From: Dermanyssus gallinae | Taxonomy: Eukaryota > Arthropoda > Arachnida > Mesostigmata > Dermanyssidae | Assembly: GCA_003439945.1 (NCBI GenBank) | Contig: QVRM01002238.1 | Coordinates: 495,001 to 559,000, forward strand | Reading direction: 5' to 3' | Length of the DNA: 64,000 nucleotides | In this document: in pieces, positions 1 to 12,689 of the stretch | Position numbering within the stretch: the stretch's first letter is position 1 | Layout: the number at the start of each line of letters is the position of its first letter | Program-made: the position numbers and the translations under genes | The notes under the pieces: generated by a model | The model's database searches: none | The model's input: the letters and a program-made list of their open reading frames with translations, nothing else | Told to the model about the DNA's origin: nothing

Positions 1-1549
1 CTGCTGCTGCTGCAACGGGATATGACGGCACATGTATGTTTAAGTAAAGTCTTGGACAAGTCAGTTGGCGCATATACGTAAACTTACACATGCACAGTTA
101 TACATGCGTTCACACATAAAGATTCATACACTCACTCACACACACACACACCCTGGCAGACGCAGATCCCTGTGAAAGCCCATTTAGGCCAAACAGACTT
201 CTTTCTACGAAGAGATGGCCCAATGCCGTCGAGCGCGCTGTGTGTGCTTCAGGGCAACAATGGGCTGCTCGCAACAGCCATTGCGACAGCGTATTTACTG
301 TAGTAGTGTAGTAGTAGTAATAGTGGTAGCAGTATTAGTTACTACTACTACTACTACGACTACTACTAATATATACTACCACTATTCCTGCTACGAGTGT
401 CGATTTACTTCAGGCACCGTAGAAGGCGCGGCCTGCTGCTGGGGCTGAGATGAGACGATGGGGAGATGTGGTAGTGGTGGTGGCGGCGGCCGCCGCTGTC
501 GGCGACAACAATGGCAACATCAACAACAGCAGCAGCATCGCCGGCCGCCGCTGCTGATACGGTATAAGGTCAGCCAGTGGGCCGGCGTTCGTAACCCGGC
601 CAAGTAGACTTTAAAATCAAATTAGGACAGCAACCCTTTTTCTAGCTCTTCTTCTTCTTTTTCTTTTCCTTCTTCCTTTGTCGTCGTCATCGTCATGATG
701 ATCTGGCTTCCTCATCCTCCTTCTCCTTCTCATCGTCGTCGTCGTCGATGTCGATTTTGACCCAGCCCAGCTAGCTTGAGGTAGGCAGATGTCTGGACAC
801 TTACCTACGCTACCCCTCTGCCCATCTACCTTACCTATCTACCAGTGAACGTCGTGGTGCACTGGCTGGCCCACGAGAGGACCGGTCATAAGAAGTCCCA
901 GCGTCGAGAACCACGTTCGATCCTACTGCTCTCTAAGGCAGTGCCGGCTGGCTGGAGAGGCAACGGGGGGCATGCCAAGCCTATATCCGTTCCTGGTCGC
1001 TTGCCTGGAACTGCTCGTTAGAGCTATGGCAACTTTGGTCAAGTAGTAGTATGGGGAGTAGTAGTTGGTTGTAGTCGTCGTCGTCGTCATCATCGTCATT
1101 TATTACGATACTGGCCCACACGAGATGAAGGGATGTTTAACGCGAGATTGAGCTCGATGGTCGAGGGTCTGGGAGAAAGAGACAGAGAAAGGCTGAAGTG
1201 GAAGAAATAGATGGAGGAGCGGAGGAACGCAGGCAAACCACACGATGCGAATGGGTGAGTTGAGCGTCATAGAGTAATACAGAGGCAGATAGAGAGAGAG
1301 AGGGAGGCATGGTAAAGTGGTAGGGGGTTAATTGTTGGAGAGGTAATTGTATCGTCATCGTCGTCGAAGTCTGCACCGCTTGAGCTCATAAGCCAGACGC
1401 GGAGGATCACGGGCTACAATCGAGTCTAGTTTTATCGAAATCTTCTTAGAAACGACAGTGGCTCATCTGGACCATCAAAACTGCGTTATAATTCAATGAG
1501 AATGATCGTACCACAGACACCACGTTGGGTATTGCTCTACGATCGGCTG

Positions 1550-1583
<34 letters not shown>

Positions 1584-2414
1584 TTTATTGATTTATAGCC
1601 AACTTACAGAACACTGATGCTCGAAGTAATGAAGTAAAACGCAAACGTCATTCGGGGTGATAGAAACGTCGAGATGTCTGCATCTTTATGTCTACATATA
1701 TAATATATGCATTCGATACTATATCTACACAAATTAAATTGCACGCATTGTTATAAACGAGTCGACCGTATCTGGAAACAAATATGTTATTCTGTTTTTT
1801 TTTTTAATGCAAGAGTATAATCGAATAATAAGCGACGTTAATATCTTGTAAAACATAATGTGGTTAAAATCGGCGACCGTGAAACGCAAAAGCCTGTGCA
1901 ACATATTTGTGTACCGACTATTTAGTGGTTCTGGAAAAAATCTCTTAACCATCCGCAGATTTACCTCGGCGAAACTGCAAAGACAGAGCCATACCTGACC
2001 TTGAACGAATTTAAAAGTCTAGACAAGTTGAAAGCCTTATATGTTAAGCGTGTATTGACACTTCAAAAGAGAGCGTCGGGAACATTTGCTTTAGAGATGT
2101 GCAGACTCATTGAAAACCTAGCACATAGTAGTTCGTAGTGGATATTTTGCAGATACTTCGATCAAGATTGATATAAGCTAGCCTGAGGATGCGATAATAA
2201 AATCGTGAAAATTGCGATGCTAATAATAAAGCTATCGTTTCTATTATAACCATTTTGTTAGTGATGCATGTTATGAATGTGTATGTTACATGTTTGTTCG
2301 TATGGATATGCTGGTGCTCATAATTGTGTTTTTGTTGTTGTCGTTGTTGCTGTTGTTGTTTTTGACTTTGTCGTCCCTGGGGTGGCCATTGACGTGAATG
2401 CGATCGGCGGTCAG
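1..2414. other. Noncoding DNA upstream of the T-box exons
   Basis: No convincing exon is seen here. The region holds a (TAG)n/(TAC)n triplet run near 300-370, a pyrimidine-rich (CTT/TCT)n and (GTC)n stretch at about 640-760, a (GTC)n run near 1075-1100, and a (TA)n(CA)n tract at 1550-1582. The missing first exon(s) of the T-box gene, which should encode the protein N terminus and the start of the T-box, were not found. This sequence is probably intron. Confidence 0.5.
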
Positions 2415-2631
2415 ACGAATGTTTCCGACGGTGCGGGTGTCGTTCACCGGCTTGCATCCCCAGCAGAGGTATGCCGTTCTCATGGATATCGTGCCGTGCG
2501 ACAACAAGCGGTACCGGTACGCGTATCACCGGTCGTGTTGGCTGGTCGCAGGAAAGGCCGATCCAGCCTGTCCCCACGTCCTCTACCAGCACCCGGATTC
2601 GCCGTTCCACGGAGACCAGCTCCGAAAACAG
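2415..2631 (+). CDS. Tbx20: Tbx20-type T-box factor, exon A (N-terminal half of T-box)
   Basis: This exon encodes the first recognisable part of a T-box DNA-binding domain, beginning RRMFPTVRVSF. It continues through RYAVLMDIVPCDNKRYRYAYHR, broken here as RYAVLMDIVP and CDNKRYRYAYHR, then WLVAGKADP and HPDSPF. The NKRYRYAYHRS and LRKQVVSF wording matches the Tbx20/midline/H15 subfamily rather than Tbx2/3 or Brachyury. An in-frame TGA at 2395 forces an acceptor downstream; the AG at 2413-2414 gives phase agreement with the usual KSGR/RMFP intron of T-box genes. The donor is CAG|gtgcgt and the exon ends at a codon boundary. Family knowledge: these nuclear transcription factors act in heart, dorsal-vessel and neural patterning. 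The start of the T-box and the protein N terminus are not seen upstream, so the gene is partial here. Confidence 0.88.
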
Positions 2632-3189
2632 GTGCGTCGATTGAGCACTGGGGTTTGCGACAGCGGAGAAGCGACGGCGATACTTTAGCTTTGCCCTCCC
2701 TTGGCTGCCGTCTCACTGGGGAACGCCGCCCTCGCGTGTCCCTCCGTAATCATCGGTGGGCGTTACAGTCTAGGGTTGACTGATTTGTTCCTCAATTATT
2801 TGGCTAAACCTGTTCCAGGGATCACAGGAGATTGACGCGAGGCACAGTTTTTGAGACTGATGTCAGACAGATGCTGTTTTTGACTTTCTGTACGGGAAAC
2901 GCAGCTTGAGGGCATTAAGGGCATGGCACTTCCGTTGTAGGCTAAGCTAGCGAACAACAAAAGCCGACCCTATCTCCTCACAATTGCAACAAAATGACTA
3001 GGGATTGCTGAAAATATATGAATGGTAATAATATTGTGACGCTCAACACCTCTTCTACAAAATGGCGTGGTGCACTTTGGGCGCCCACACCGTGAGCCGC
3101 TGATACTAACTGTGTGACGTGTGTCTTGTGAATCGTTGCTATCGTTGCTGACATGGTCGTGGTTGTCAACATCCGCTATTGCCTGCCAG

Positions 3190-3423
3190 GTGGTGTCGTT
3201 CGAGAAGATTAAGCTGACCAACAACGAAATGGATAAGCAGGGTCATATGGTGCTCAACTCTATGCACAAGTACCAGCCACGGATACACCTCGTCAAACTT
3301 CGGCCGGATTACTGCTACGCAACGAATCCGCCCCTATTCGCCAGCCTTGACCGCGAAGAGTATCGGACATTCATCTTCACCGAGACTACGTTCACGGCCG
3401 TTACCGCCTATCAGAACCAACTG
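3190..3423 (+). CDS. Tbx20: Tbx20-type T-box factor, exon B (T-box core)
   Basis: This 78-codon exon runs from ctgccag|GTGGTGTCG to CTG|gtgcgt, phase 0 at both ends. It encodes VVSFEKIKLTNNEMDKQGH, then LNSMHKYQPRIHLVKL and FTAVTAYQNQL, the strongly conserved T-box core that contacts DNA and forms the dimer interface. Between them, about 20 residues (RPDYCYATNPPLFASLDREE) form the variable loop, where Tbx20 family members differ most. The usual FPET is read as FTET here, a substitution of the proline. Flanking DNA has no coding signal, and the 558-bp and 857-bp introns around this exon are ordinary. Confidence 0.92.
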
Positions 3424-3750
3424 GTGCGTTTACGCTAACCTGGCGGCATCAAAGCTAATCAAATCGATCTTGAAACTGATTACTCATAGAGAAAGCATTT
3501 ATAGATAGGAATCACATTTTGTGTGTAAACAAGGAGCTTTTTAACGTGTGGTGACCGTATTTTACTAACGTTGCAAGCAGACTATTTAGATCATATTTTC
3601 TCTAGAACCCATTTGTTCTCTATTTACATTTTATATTAGCACAGAAGTGGCTTAACCAGCTAATGCTACTTATATATATATGTGAGGTGTTTATTCAATG
3701 AAAAAGAATAGAAATCGTAAAAAGCAAACCGGTTGAAATTAGAATATGCC

Positions 3751-4014
3751 GCTTTGGGATAGCTTAGTGGGACATCCCTTCGTAGAACGGCTCGACGCAT
3801 CACCTCAAGTTCGTGATCTGCCATGAGAGCCGATGGCGTACGAGGCTCCCTTCCACGATCTCGAAGTTGTGCCACATAATTGCGAACACATAATTGCGTG
3901 GGGAGGATTGAGGTTCTTAGTGTGTGAAAGTCTCACACTGGGTGCTGTTGCTTGGCAGTACCGATAGTGCATTAGCGTTTTCAAACCTCCCATATAAGAA
4001 AAAAACCTTCTTGA
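3751..4014 (+). repeat. tRNA-derived SINE copy (family S)
   Basis: A perfect A-box-like sequence (TAGCTTAGTGG, from 3760) is followed about 50 bp later by an imperfect B-box-like AGTTCGTGATC near 3808. This is the spacing of an internal RNA polymerase III promoter. The 3' part (about 3899-4014) aligns with a second copy at 14905-15019, including a shared GGGGAGGA start and an A-rich AACCTYCCATAT end. It sits in the intron before exon C of the T-box gene. Confidence 0.5.
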
Positions 4015-4280
4015 ATAGGAACCTTCTCAAACCTTAAGCGGGACTGCGTATGGGGCTAGCACTGTAACATTTAGTGATTACTTTTGAATAAAGACTTCAA
4101 TTATGCCCACATTGTCGTTTAGTACCCTTTAATTTGAAATTATATATATATGCCTATTTACATAGATACATATATCCATATATATATTTTTTATATCTTT
4201 AGTAGATCCGAACGAGAGCAAATTAAATATTGCCAAAAATAATACGCGGTGTTTTTCTTCTGGCGTTCTTTTACTTACAG

Positions 4281-4479
4281 ATCACAAAGTTGAAGATCGA
4301 CTCGAACCCTTTTGCCAAAGGATTCCGAGACTCCTCGCGGCTCACCGACCTCGAAGGCGAATCGGTAGAGAGTCTGCTGCGCGAACACGCTCTAAGACAT
4401 TTTCCTTTCGCGCGGGCGATTATCAATGGCGAACTTCCGCCGCCGACGCCGGAACAGCAGCTGTTAGCGACCACATCGG
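4281..4479 (+). CDS. Tbx20: Tbx20-type T-box factor, exon C (end of T-box)
   Basis: The exon starts after ttacttacag with ITKLKIDSNPFAKGFRDSSR, the last strand and C-terminal helix of the T-box that insert into the minor groove. It continues as LTDLEGESVESLLREHA, which parallels the LTDIERESVESLIQKH tail typical of Tbx20. The donor TCGG|gtactt leaves phase 1, and the next exon starts with two bases, so the frame is kept. After the T-box the sequence turns into a Pro/Gln-rich linker. Reading past the donor gives a short unconserved tail and a stop at 4500, supporting splicing here. Confidence 0.9.
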
Positions 4480-5009
4480 GTACTTACGGAAGAGACAGAT
4501 AGTCCTCATACGCACATTGCACACTAAATTGAAGGGGGACCACTTTTGGCTCAAGCCTCTTCCCTCGAGTCCTTAGATGAAGGAATGTCTTCATTCCAAA
4601 TATGTTGGTAACACACGCGATACGGCTTACAAGAAAAACAAGGTCGTGCAGCATGGAGACCGTAATAGACATTGAAGTTTATACATGTGGAATACATGGA
4701 ATTCCGTCATAATTAGATAAATTTTGAGCAGCAGACTCACCCGTATGATATATATAGTCAGTGCTTAATTTTGACAGGTAAAATAATAACGCTGATAAGC
4801 ATCGATTCACTCTCAATTCACTAGCTCGAGTGTTTGGCTCTGTTAGTATAGGCAGACATCTTGCGGTAGTCGCTTTTACTTCTATCGTAACTCGGTTAGC
4901 AAGGTTAAATACGGCTCTTGTTAGACGAACCCAATCAGTTACGACTTTCAAGTGCTCACGTGTGGTCATCTTTTGTGTGAATGCTTTCCTGTTTGTTCTC
5001 ACTAACTAG

Positions 5010-5623
5010 CCTTGGGCCGTATGCCGACTTCGTCGGAGCTACTTCTGCTACAGGCCGCTGCCGCCAACTCATCTTGGGCAAAACTCGCGGCAGCCGCCAC
5101 CGTGGGACAAACACTTGGTCAACAGCTGCAGGCTCAGGCAGGTGCTATGGCCGAACTGCATGCTTTGATGCAACAACACCAGCAGCAACAGCAGCAACAA
5201 AGTCATAATCAACAACAACAACAGCAACAGCAGCAACAACAACATCTGTTCGCTACAACGAGCAGTTCGCAGCATGCGTTGCTAGCCGCGCAGCAGATGC
5301 ACTTTCTGCAGTCTCCGACAGGTGGATTGGCTGGTCCAGGAAACGGGGGTGGTGGCGGCGGCGGCAGCGGTGGTGGAGTTTCACCGCGGCTGTTCACGCC
5401 GTCCCCTCCAGCCACGCCTAAATTTCTTACCCCCACTATAGGCCCGGCGTCCACATCGTTTTTGTCCCGGCCATCAGCAGCAGGGCTATTCATCGCCAGT
5501 TCTCCACCTCTTCCATCGTCGTCACCTCTGTCGAGGTCGAGGACGCCTCCGGAGGAATCGCGAATCGACCTCAATCAAGATGAGACGCGCGACAGCAACT
5601 CTCCGATAGATCCTACTTCGTAG
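5010..5623 (+). CDS. Tbx20: Tbx20-type T-box factor, terminal exon (polyQ/Gly/Pro tail)
   Basis: The last exon opens after ctaactag with a phase that completes the codon left by exon C and reads GRMPTSSELLLLQAAAAN. A polyQ region from (CAG/CAA)n follows at about 5180-5245, then a Gly tract near 5346-5380 and a Ser/Pro-rich tail with SP and TP motifs. The tail ends DSNSPIDPTS and a TAG at 5621. This is a low-complexity transcriptional regulatory region without a known fold. Assignment to the gene rests on phase agreement and on the Ala/Gln-rich composition, not on homology. The frame stays open for about 200 residues with no other conserved domain. Confidence 0.75.
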
Positions 5624-6681
5624 ACAACGACGTACGTAGTGGTCGACGACGACGACGATGATGATACGATAATGATAATAATATAAATCTTACTAATAAC
5701 GACCAGAGTGACTGGCAATATGAGAGCAGATTGCTGATTGTTGTTGACCAGGTTATCGTTTTACATACGCCAGCAGGAGCTGTGATGCGCGAACATGGAG
5801 ATCTATGACCTACGCTTTCTCTTCGTTTGTCTACGCAGCAATCGACAGACTAGTTGGGAAGTGTGCGTCGATTCGTGGCGACCGGTACAAGGAAACATTT
5901 GAACATTATCACTGCTTTGAGCATCTGTGCGTAGAGCGTGGTTGGGTCGGTTTTTGCCTGGATTTTTCTAAGCCTGCTTCTCTAAATTTACTTTGTGTAG
6001 AATGCTTATCTAGGGAACGGGAGGCGTTCATGGAGGGCGAGAGTGAGACGTAGGCCGGTTGGCCTATGCTTCGTCAATGTACAGCGTAGTTATCGACTGT
6101 ATCGATCGAAAGTATTCAAATTATGATGAAAGCAGAATGCTTCAATGAAATAACAACAACAGCAAGAACCACACGACATTGGCAAAGGGCACAAAACGTG
6201 ATTTCCATGACTCGCGTCAGCGGCACTAGGATCCAGGACAATGACTACTGATGAAATTCCGCTGGCTGTACAAAGAACTAACTGCGCCTAGATAGTTTAA
6301 TTGCGGGCGTCATCCTATATTCTGTGTAGTTCGACACGATGACATAACGCTGTAGATCTATATTTCGCCCTGCAGTGGGGTCATAGCACATGCTGTACAG
6401 AAAACACTTGATCTCTACGCGTGACGACAGTAGCTGAAGTCCTTTTCTCTCAGAGACACATTCTAAAATAACTACTATATTGTTCTACTTCAAGAAAAGG
6501 CGTATTTATTTTTACTGGCATGAAAACAAATGAAATAGCTGTAGACTTCTCGAAAAAGGGTATACTTATCTTGTTTTGGCATAAATGTCAGTATTAAACT
6601 AACGCGTTATGTATTTTATGTGAATGTGTGTGTCACTAGCAATACAACTTTATTTTTAAGTTAGGTCTGCTCAGAGAGGAG

Positions 6682-6683
<2 letters not shown>

Positions 6684-6729
<46 letters not shown>
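6684..6729. repeat. (TA)n microsatellite
   Basis: 46 bp of pure TA, in the intergenic region after the T-box gene. Confidence 0.95.
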
Positions 6730-6732
<3 letters not shown>

Positions 6733-9367
6733 ACGATCTTAGGTTTGTTGTAAAACTTGGTTAATTGGGATTATCTACCGTCGTGTTTGTCGGAACGGCA
6801 GTCGATCCCGCCGTCTCTATGGATAAATGAAAAAGTTCCTCTGGGTAACACAAATATGCCACAATAATTCATGTATCTCCCTCATTATCTTTTTAAACCT
6901 CACCCACCTTGCTGCCTGCCTACGAGAACGTCATGATCATTATGGTGCACAGTAACTGCCTCAGCACGTTGCTATTGCTGCTAGATTGCCTAAACGAATG
7001 CAGGAACGGAGCCGAACCCAAGATAAAGATGAGCCAAGATGACAAATACGTCGGCGCCGGGCGCAGACCGCGTTGGACTGGCTGTCAAAAATCGATGCAC
7101 CTGCCTCAGGAACGATTGAAAAGCAGATGCTGCTGAGAAAGTGAAACGTGCACCCCGCGCCGTCAACTGTTTCGCCTTCTAAGGCGTCGTGTCCCGTCTA
7201 GTTAAATTGGCCATTACTGACACGTTCAACCAGCAGCAGCAACAGCAGCAGCAGCAGTAAACAATTCAGAAGTTGCACCACAATTACCACCGACAACAAG
7301 GAAAATAGCAACGACAGGAGGAGCGCGATGACGATGACACAACAACAACAACAACAAAAGCACCAAGGGCGTTCATGGTGGTGCCATCACCTACCGATCC
7401 CATTAGTGATTCGCACCCATCATGACGTCGAGGACATCACCAGCAACAACAGCAATAAGTCTACCAACACCAGCCTGCATAAGAACCATGTATGCCGTTC
7501 TTCTCAGCGCCTCACTTGACTTGTTTTTGACCGGTTGAATGGTCGATCGGGCTTGTTTTCAGCTTTGTGTCTACCCGTTCGTTCGTTTGTTGGTTGCTTC
7601 GTGCACTGGTGCACTGCTGTCGTCGATAACCAGTCCGCGACAACAGCTGTAGTTGCAAATGACCGAGCCGCAATTAGCGTCAGTCGAGGCCGGTTAACGC
7701 GGCCAACTGCTGAGTTGCCGGCTGACTAATTAAGCAACACGAAGCAAGAACACAACAACAACAACATCAACTTTCTAACAAGCCGGCGAACTGCACGCCG
7801 CAAACCCCGGTCGCTGGTCTCCGGTGCCCGTTCGGACAGAAAGGCAGGCAGACATAAATGACGAAGTTCACTGAGGTAGGGCGGCATCATTGCTCTCGTT
7901 ACCATCTTCATCATAATCACGCCTCATCACCACCACCCTCACCACCACCACCACCACCAATACTACAACTAGCGCCACAGTCACCCTCAGCATCAGCAAC
8001 AGCATCATCATCATCATCATCATATTCAGTCAATTCATTATCATCTCCAGTCCATTCATCATCATCATCTCCAGTTAATTCATCATTACCATCACCATCC
8101 AAATCAATAACGGCGACGAACGACGAACAGTGACGAATTAAAGCGGGACGACTTCGATAAAGAGTCCTTCATGAAATGGTCCCCTCGATTTGTTCGCTCG
8201 CCTTCATCTCCCTCCTGTTGGGCTGTTGTAGCACTGTACATACGTACATATCTTCATGCATGCATACATACATATCACGCAGTGCAATAATACGAATAAT
8301 ACCAATTGTATCGTCGTCACATCGGCAGGCACGGACATAAATGCATACATGAACAGAAAATAAACACACGCAACCAATACACATGCAAACCTTCTCAAAA
8401 TAACAACCCTCCGAGCACGCGCAATGACCGAGCAGAAGAGTCAGAGCACCTCGAGCGTGGCATGCGAAACATGCAGCACGCGGAGTCGTCGTTGATCCGT
8501 AGGGTTAAGTTCCCATTGTTACAAGGTTACAGTACTGAAATTCAGGTGATAACTCAATCGTCGTCACTCAACCCCCACTTCTGTTCGTCTGCGTTGCCTT
8601 CACGAGAGGCGAAAAAGCAGTTGCGAGGCGATGTTGAGGACCGTGCGACGCGTCGTTGTAATCTATATAACCGAGTGATTCTCATGTAGCATTTTGTTTT
8701 CCAGTCAGTGAAGGCTTGGTCTAAGCAGCGTCTCCAAAATTTCAGTTGGAGTTGTTCCCTTTCTTTACGTTGAAAATGATGGTAGATATTGTCAGTGACA
8801 TATATTTATACGGGAATCGCACGTATCTCAGAAGTATAATAGCAGCTGTTCATTTAGCACACTAGTGATTTTGTACTTAAGATGTGCGAGTACCACGCGC
8901 TTAACTACAGAATCTTAGAAGGATGGAAATTGTCATTTATCTCATACAATTAGCTGCTACGCCTTGACCGCGGATTGCATATATATATTTTTGTTTGGAA
9001 AATGCTCGGAAACATTTTAATATAATCTCACACCACAGTTGTACCTAAACAAGTAGTAAACAAAATAAAGACACTTTATACTACACCGCATGTGAAGTGA
9101 ACTGAATGTAGGAAATTCCAACCTGTCACATTTATTTTCGTTTATTTATTCACACTGCCGAAGTATGCGCTTTTTCCAGACACGTCTCACTTTTGAGGAG
9201 AAAGTTTCGTAGGTAACCGTAAAACTTCTGCCTGAGCACTATATTGGTCCCGTTAATATTGCTGAAGATCGTTGATGACTTTTTGGCAACTTGTCAGCTG
9301 TTCACGCTGAAATTACAGACAAAACAGTTTAATGTAGATACATATTTCCACATGCAGTTTAATGTAG

Positions 9368-9371
<4 letters not shown>

Positions 9372-9418
<47 letters not shown>
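9372..9418. repeat. (TA)n microsatellite next to a 21-bp direct repeat
   Basis: 47 bp of TA. The 21 bases CAGTTTAATGTAGATACATAT occur at about 9326 and again at about 9356, the second copy merging with the array. This suggests local duplication at its edge. Confidence 0.9.
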
Positions 9419-9420
<2 letters not shown>

Positions 9421-11009
9421 ATTTCAGGTATACGTGTGAACATGTTAGTTGAAACTAGTTCAAATTAACGCACGCAAATATTGTGATGATATATCTTAAT
9501 TGGTATTTGGGTTTATTTGAGATATTTAGATTAAATATTAATCGCAATTATATGCTGTATCTTTTTATTTATTTCATCGATGCCAATGTTACTAAATTTG
9601 TTTTAATCTGATCGTAGATTAGGTGATGACGATAGACGCTTCTTCAAACAGGACCGTCGGTTAGGATTATGGTATTCATTATTTTACATAGAGATTATTA
9701 CGTAAAATAAATATGCGGTGGCGCTTCACCAAAGTGAATCCTACATACAAGTCAATTCACGCGACAGTTCGGCGTAGCAGCCGACACGTGGATTGGCTTT
9801 TGGATATATGCGCGTAGAGCAGAACAGGGTTCTAGCGGAACGTGAGCTCGATTGACAAATATTTGTAAATAGATGCCTCGTGCGCCACAAAATAAAAATG
9901 TCGCTTTCGAAGAGTTTTGAGTCGACTCAAATTAAACATCTAATATAACACCTGCCTGACAAGAAGTAAATGTACTTTGATATGATGATGGAGGCGTGAG
10001 TCACCCAGCCATAAGAGAGCATATCTTACCAGACTCAAGGAAATATACATTTTAGGTTAAAGAACGTGGGGCGTTATAACATGTGAAATTGTAAGGGTCT
10101 TCTGGAAAGCGATAGCGGCACTGACGCTTACCAATAGAAATGCAGCCATTGTACTGTCGGGGTCTCTTCTCTGTGTCATGCCACTGCCCAGAGGCTCGAG
10201 CAACGTACATTCAACTTTATCGTTATGAAGGTCGCGCAAATGCAGGGAGAGAACTGGTTGACTATGACAGAACGCGAAACCTTTCTTTACTGAATATCGA
10301 AAAAAAAAACGTTCATCAGAAAGAGCATAGAAATTCGACAATGACCAAGATTGACCTTTGCTGGCTCTGTATGCTATGAGCCAAAATTCACAGACTCCAT
10401 TCCGAACTGGAAATAAATTCCACCCTAGACATCTCGGTACGTTCGGCATTCGGTTAATTAAGATGTTGCTGAGATAGATAAGATTATGTGCTGAATAAAT
10501 AATAAAAATGAGGCATCACAAGATCTCGATTTTTGAAAACGGCTCTCAATACAACTGGGCCGGTTTGATCCCTGTTGCTACTTGAATGTTCATCGATCGT
10601 AAACCACACCGCTAAAAGTCTTCGTCCATGCTGCCACAAAGACTGCTGAAGAAGTCCTAGATAACTCGACATGTCCGCTTATGCTGCCGCTTTCGGCGCC
10701 TTTCATATGAAAGGGTGACATCATGTATCCCTTCGTATATACTTCATGCCATGTTATGTATTGTGAAATATAAGCGAACATTTGTCCCCGGAGAACGCGT
10801 ATCCTTACATTCCCTCGTTTTATAGTATGTGTTTATCGAAGTTGTGACTTTCTCTAGCCAGAAGTCCCAACCTACAAACCATATTGCGTGCATAAGAGGT
10901 TGCCTCGTGTCTTATTGTAACTCGCCGAGGTACCGGCGCTGAATCACCAATATAAGCACAAAATCGCCATTCTACACGGCCACCTCCTAGAGCCCACCAA
11001 AAGCAGATG

Positions 11010-11099
<90 letters not shown>

Positions 11100-11139
11100 T
11101 ATAAATATACAAAAATATATAAAATATATAAATATATAA

Positions 11140-11175
<36 letters not shown>
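11010..11175. repeat. Interrupted (TA)n microsatellite
   Basis: About 165 bp of TA dinucleotides is broken by AAATA and poly-A interruptions near 11090-11150. It is one of the longest such arrays in the window. Confidence 0.95.
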
Positions 11176-11179
<4 letters not shown>

Positions 11180-11900
11180 AAATATACACATTTAAGCATA
11201 CTCCAATTCGCATCGACAGTACGAGGCGTCGCTCTAGGTTGAGCACGCACTCTGACGCACAGAGCCGGTGCAACAGCGGGAGCAGCACTACTGGTGGTAG
11301 TGTAATAGGCGCAATGCTAGGCTCCGGTCGTTCTATTTTCTAGCCAGCAAAGGCGGTTATCTCATCATCTCATCACTGACTGGTTCACCTCACACATGCG
11401 CGTACGTCACTGTCAAAACGTCTCCAAGATTGTTTCTCCAGTCGAATTCCCCATTCGGGAACCCCGCCGAGAAGGGTCGATCACTTGTTTAATTCTGCTT
11501 CGTCAACTATTCACTAACCGACTTTACGGCCCGATACAACGCGTATTGTATCAAATGTCGCATTAAAGTATAAGTTCACGCTAGCAGGGAGTATTTCTGT
11601 AGCTTATTCGACTCGAGCTGTATGGCCGCATACCTAGACTAAGATGCCCCGTGACTGACAATCGAGTAAGTTAGAAAGTTTGTCAATGCCATCTCATGCG
11701 ACGGTACTGTTTTGAGAAGGTTTAGGGTTTAAAATACATTTACGTACGACTGAGTGAAAGCATAACAGAACTTGATCAGCTCCCTTGCATGCTCACTCTC
11801 AGGCAGTGTAGGACTCAGTCACCTAACGGCAAGTCTCGCAGGCAAGTCTTGGCGTCTGACAAGAGTCGAGCCGAAGAATTAAGGCAATCAAAACTAAAAC

Positions 11901-11957
11901 CCTACATATATAGACAGCAGTGCCTACATATATAGACAGCAGTGCCTACATATATGT
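11901..11957. repeat. 22-bp tandem repeat at the LINE tail
   Basis: The unit CCTACATATATAGACAGCAGTG occurs twice in full and a third time in part, without mismatches in the full copies. Read on the minus strand it directly follows the 3' end of the retrotransposon remnant. It may therefore be that element's tandem-repeat tail, as some non-LTR elements have, rather than an independent satellite. Confidence 0.85.
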
Positions 11958-12550
11958 ATCCTTCCTAAGATGACCCTCCGGTCTAAGTAAAGTTTTCGGG
12001 CTGACCCTCAGCCAAGATTTAACGTCCACGGAACTGTTTGCGAGAACCTTAACGCAGAAGAGTAACTAACACACAAGCGAGACAAGTCCTTTCTGGGCAT
12101 GCCTCGTTTGGTGTCAGCTCATGCGGTGCATTGCAAGACCGTATGTTTCTGAGAGTCCACCTCGTCGCAGTGCAAGCAATGCGTTTTATTAACCTTCCCC
12201 ATCCGATTTAAATACACCTGGGATTCGTGAGGATCTGGATCAGGTGGTATGTGAGATGACCCCCAAGACAATTCATCAATCGGAGGATGTTTGGAATGAG
12301 GTTTCTCACGAGTGCTCCTGGTTGCCGGTCCGGGATGCTATCCCACTTGTCCTGCCACCGATCGAGTGTCACCTCGTGTTCTTCTACGAACTCCCTATCT
12401 GGGTTATCCGCCGTGCTGATGGTGCGAGCACGGCCAGAAATGTTGTCGTAAGCTGCGGGCATCGGCTTGCGCATCGGCCTGTGATCCAAGCGTACCAGGA
12501 ACGCCCAATTCTGGCTACAGCCTCTTGCAATCACAAGTATGTGTCGTAGT
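11958..12550 (-). mobile_element. Non-LTR retrotransposon 3' end, decayed (RNase H/zinc-knuckle region)
   Basis: Minus-strand frames give the C-terminal part of an R1/I/jockey-type ORF2. There is a tract with TLDRWQDKWDSIPD, then NLIPNI and GHLTYHLIQILT, matching the common pattern RWQ..WD...(R)LIP....W......G..(Y)YLTQ.LTGH. After a frameshift near 12210 a zinc-knuckle-like HCLHCDEVDSQKHTVLQC follows, then a stop. Frameshifts and stops show that it is dead. The downstream 3' tail (11993-12042) matches a segment at 43876-43926. Similarity is judged by pattern only, and the clade is not resolved. Confidence 0.7.
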
Positions 12551-12689
12551 GGCCGTGTTTCAGCTATTCGATCTCATAGGAGAAGGTTTTATGCTTTGCT
12601 TGACGAAATGCCTATTGCTTGCGTTCGTAAACAGTGCCCGTCGCTTATGCTTAGTAGTTTGAAATCAGTCGAGTTACGTCGACCATTAT

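Larger units (their letters stand above)
5624..11900. other. Convergent intergenic region, no supported gene
   Basis: This region lies between the 3' end of the T-box gene and the 3' end of the TACC-like gene. It contains a (TA)n array at 6684-6729, CAG/CAA runs near 7233-7257 and 7340-7360, and Pro/Ser-coding (CCA)n and (TCA)n repeats at about 7930-8110. It also holds a (TA)n array at 9372-9418 preceded by a 21-bp direct repeat (copies near 9326 and 9356), and a large interrupted (TA)n array at 11010-11175. Short ORFs exist (for example 6909-7136, and 10057-10449 on the minus strand) but show no recognised domain or splice structure. Part may be a long 3' UTR. Confidence 0.5.

Noticed and set aside
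2107..2610. Minus-strand ORF over the first T-box exon
   Set aside because: Antisense of a clear T-box exon.
10057..10449. 130-codon minus-strand ORF
   Set aside because: Open but without recognised motif, splice context or repeats; could be a transposon fragment or chance, so not called as a gene.
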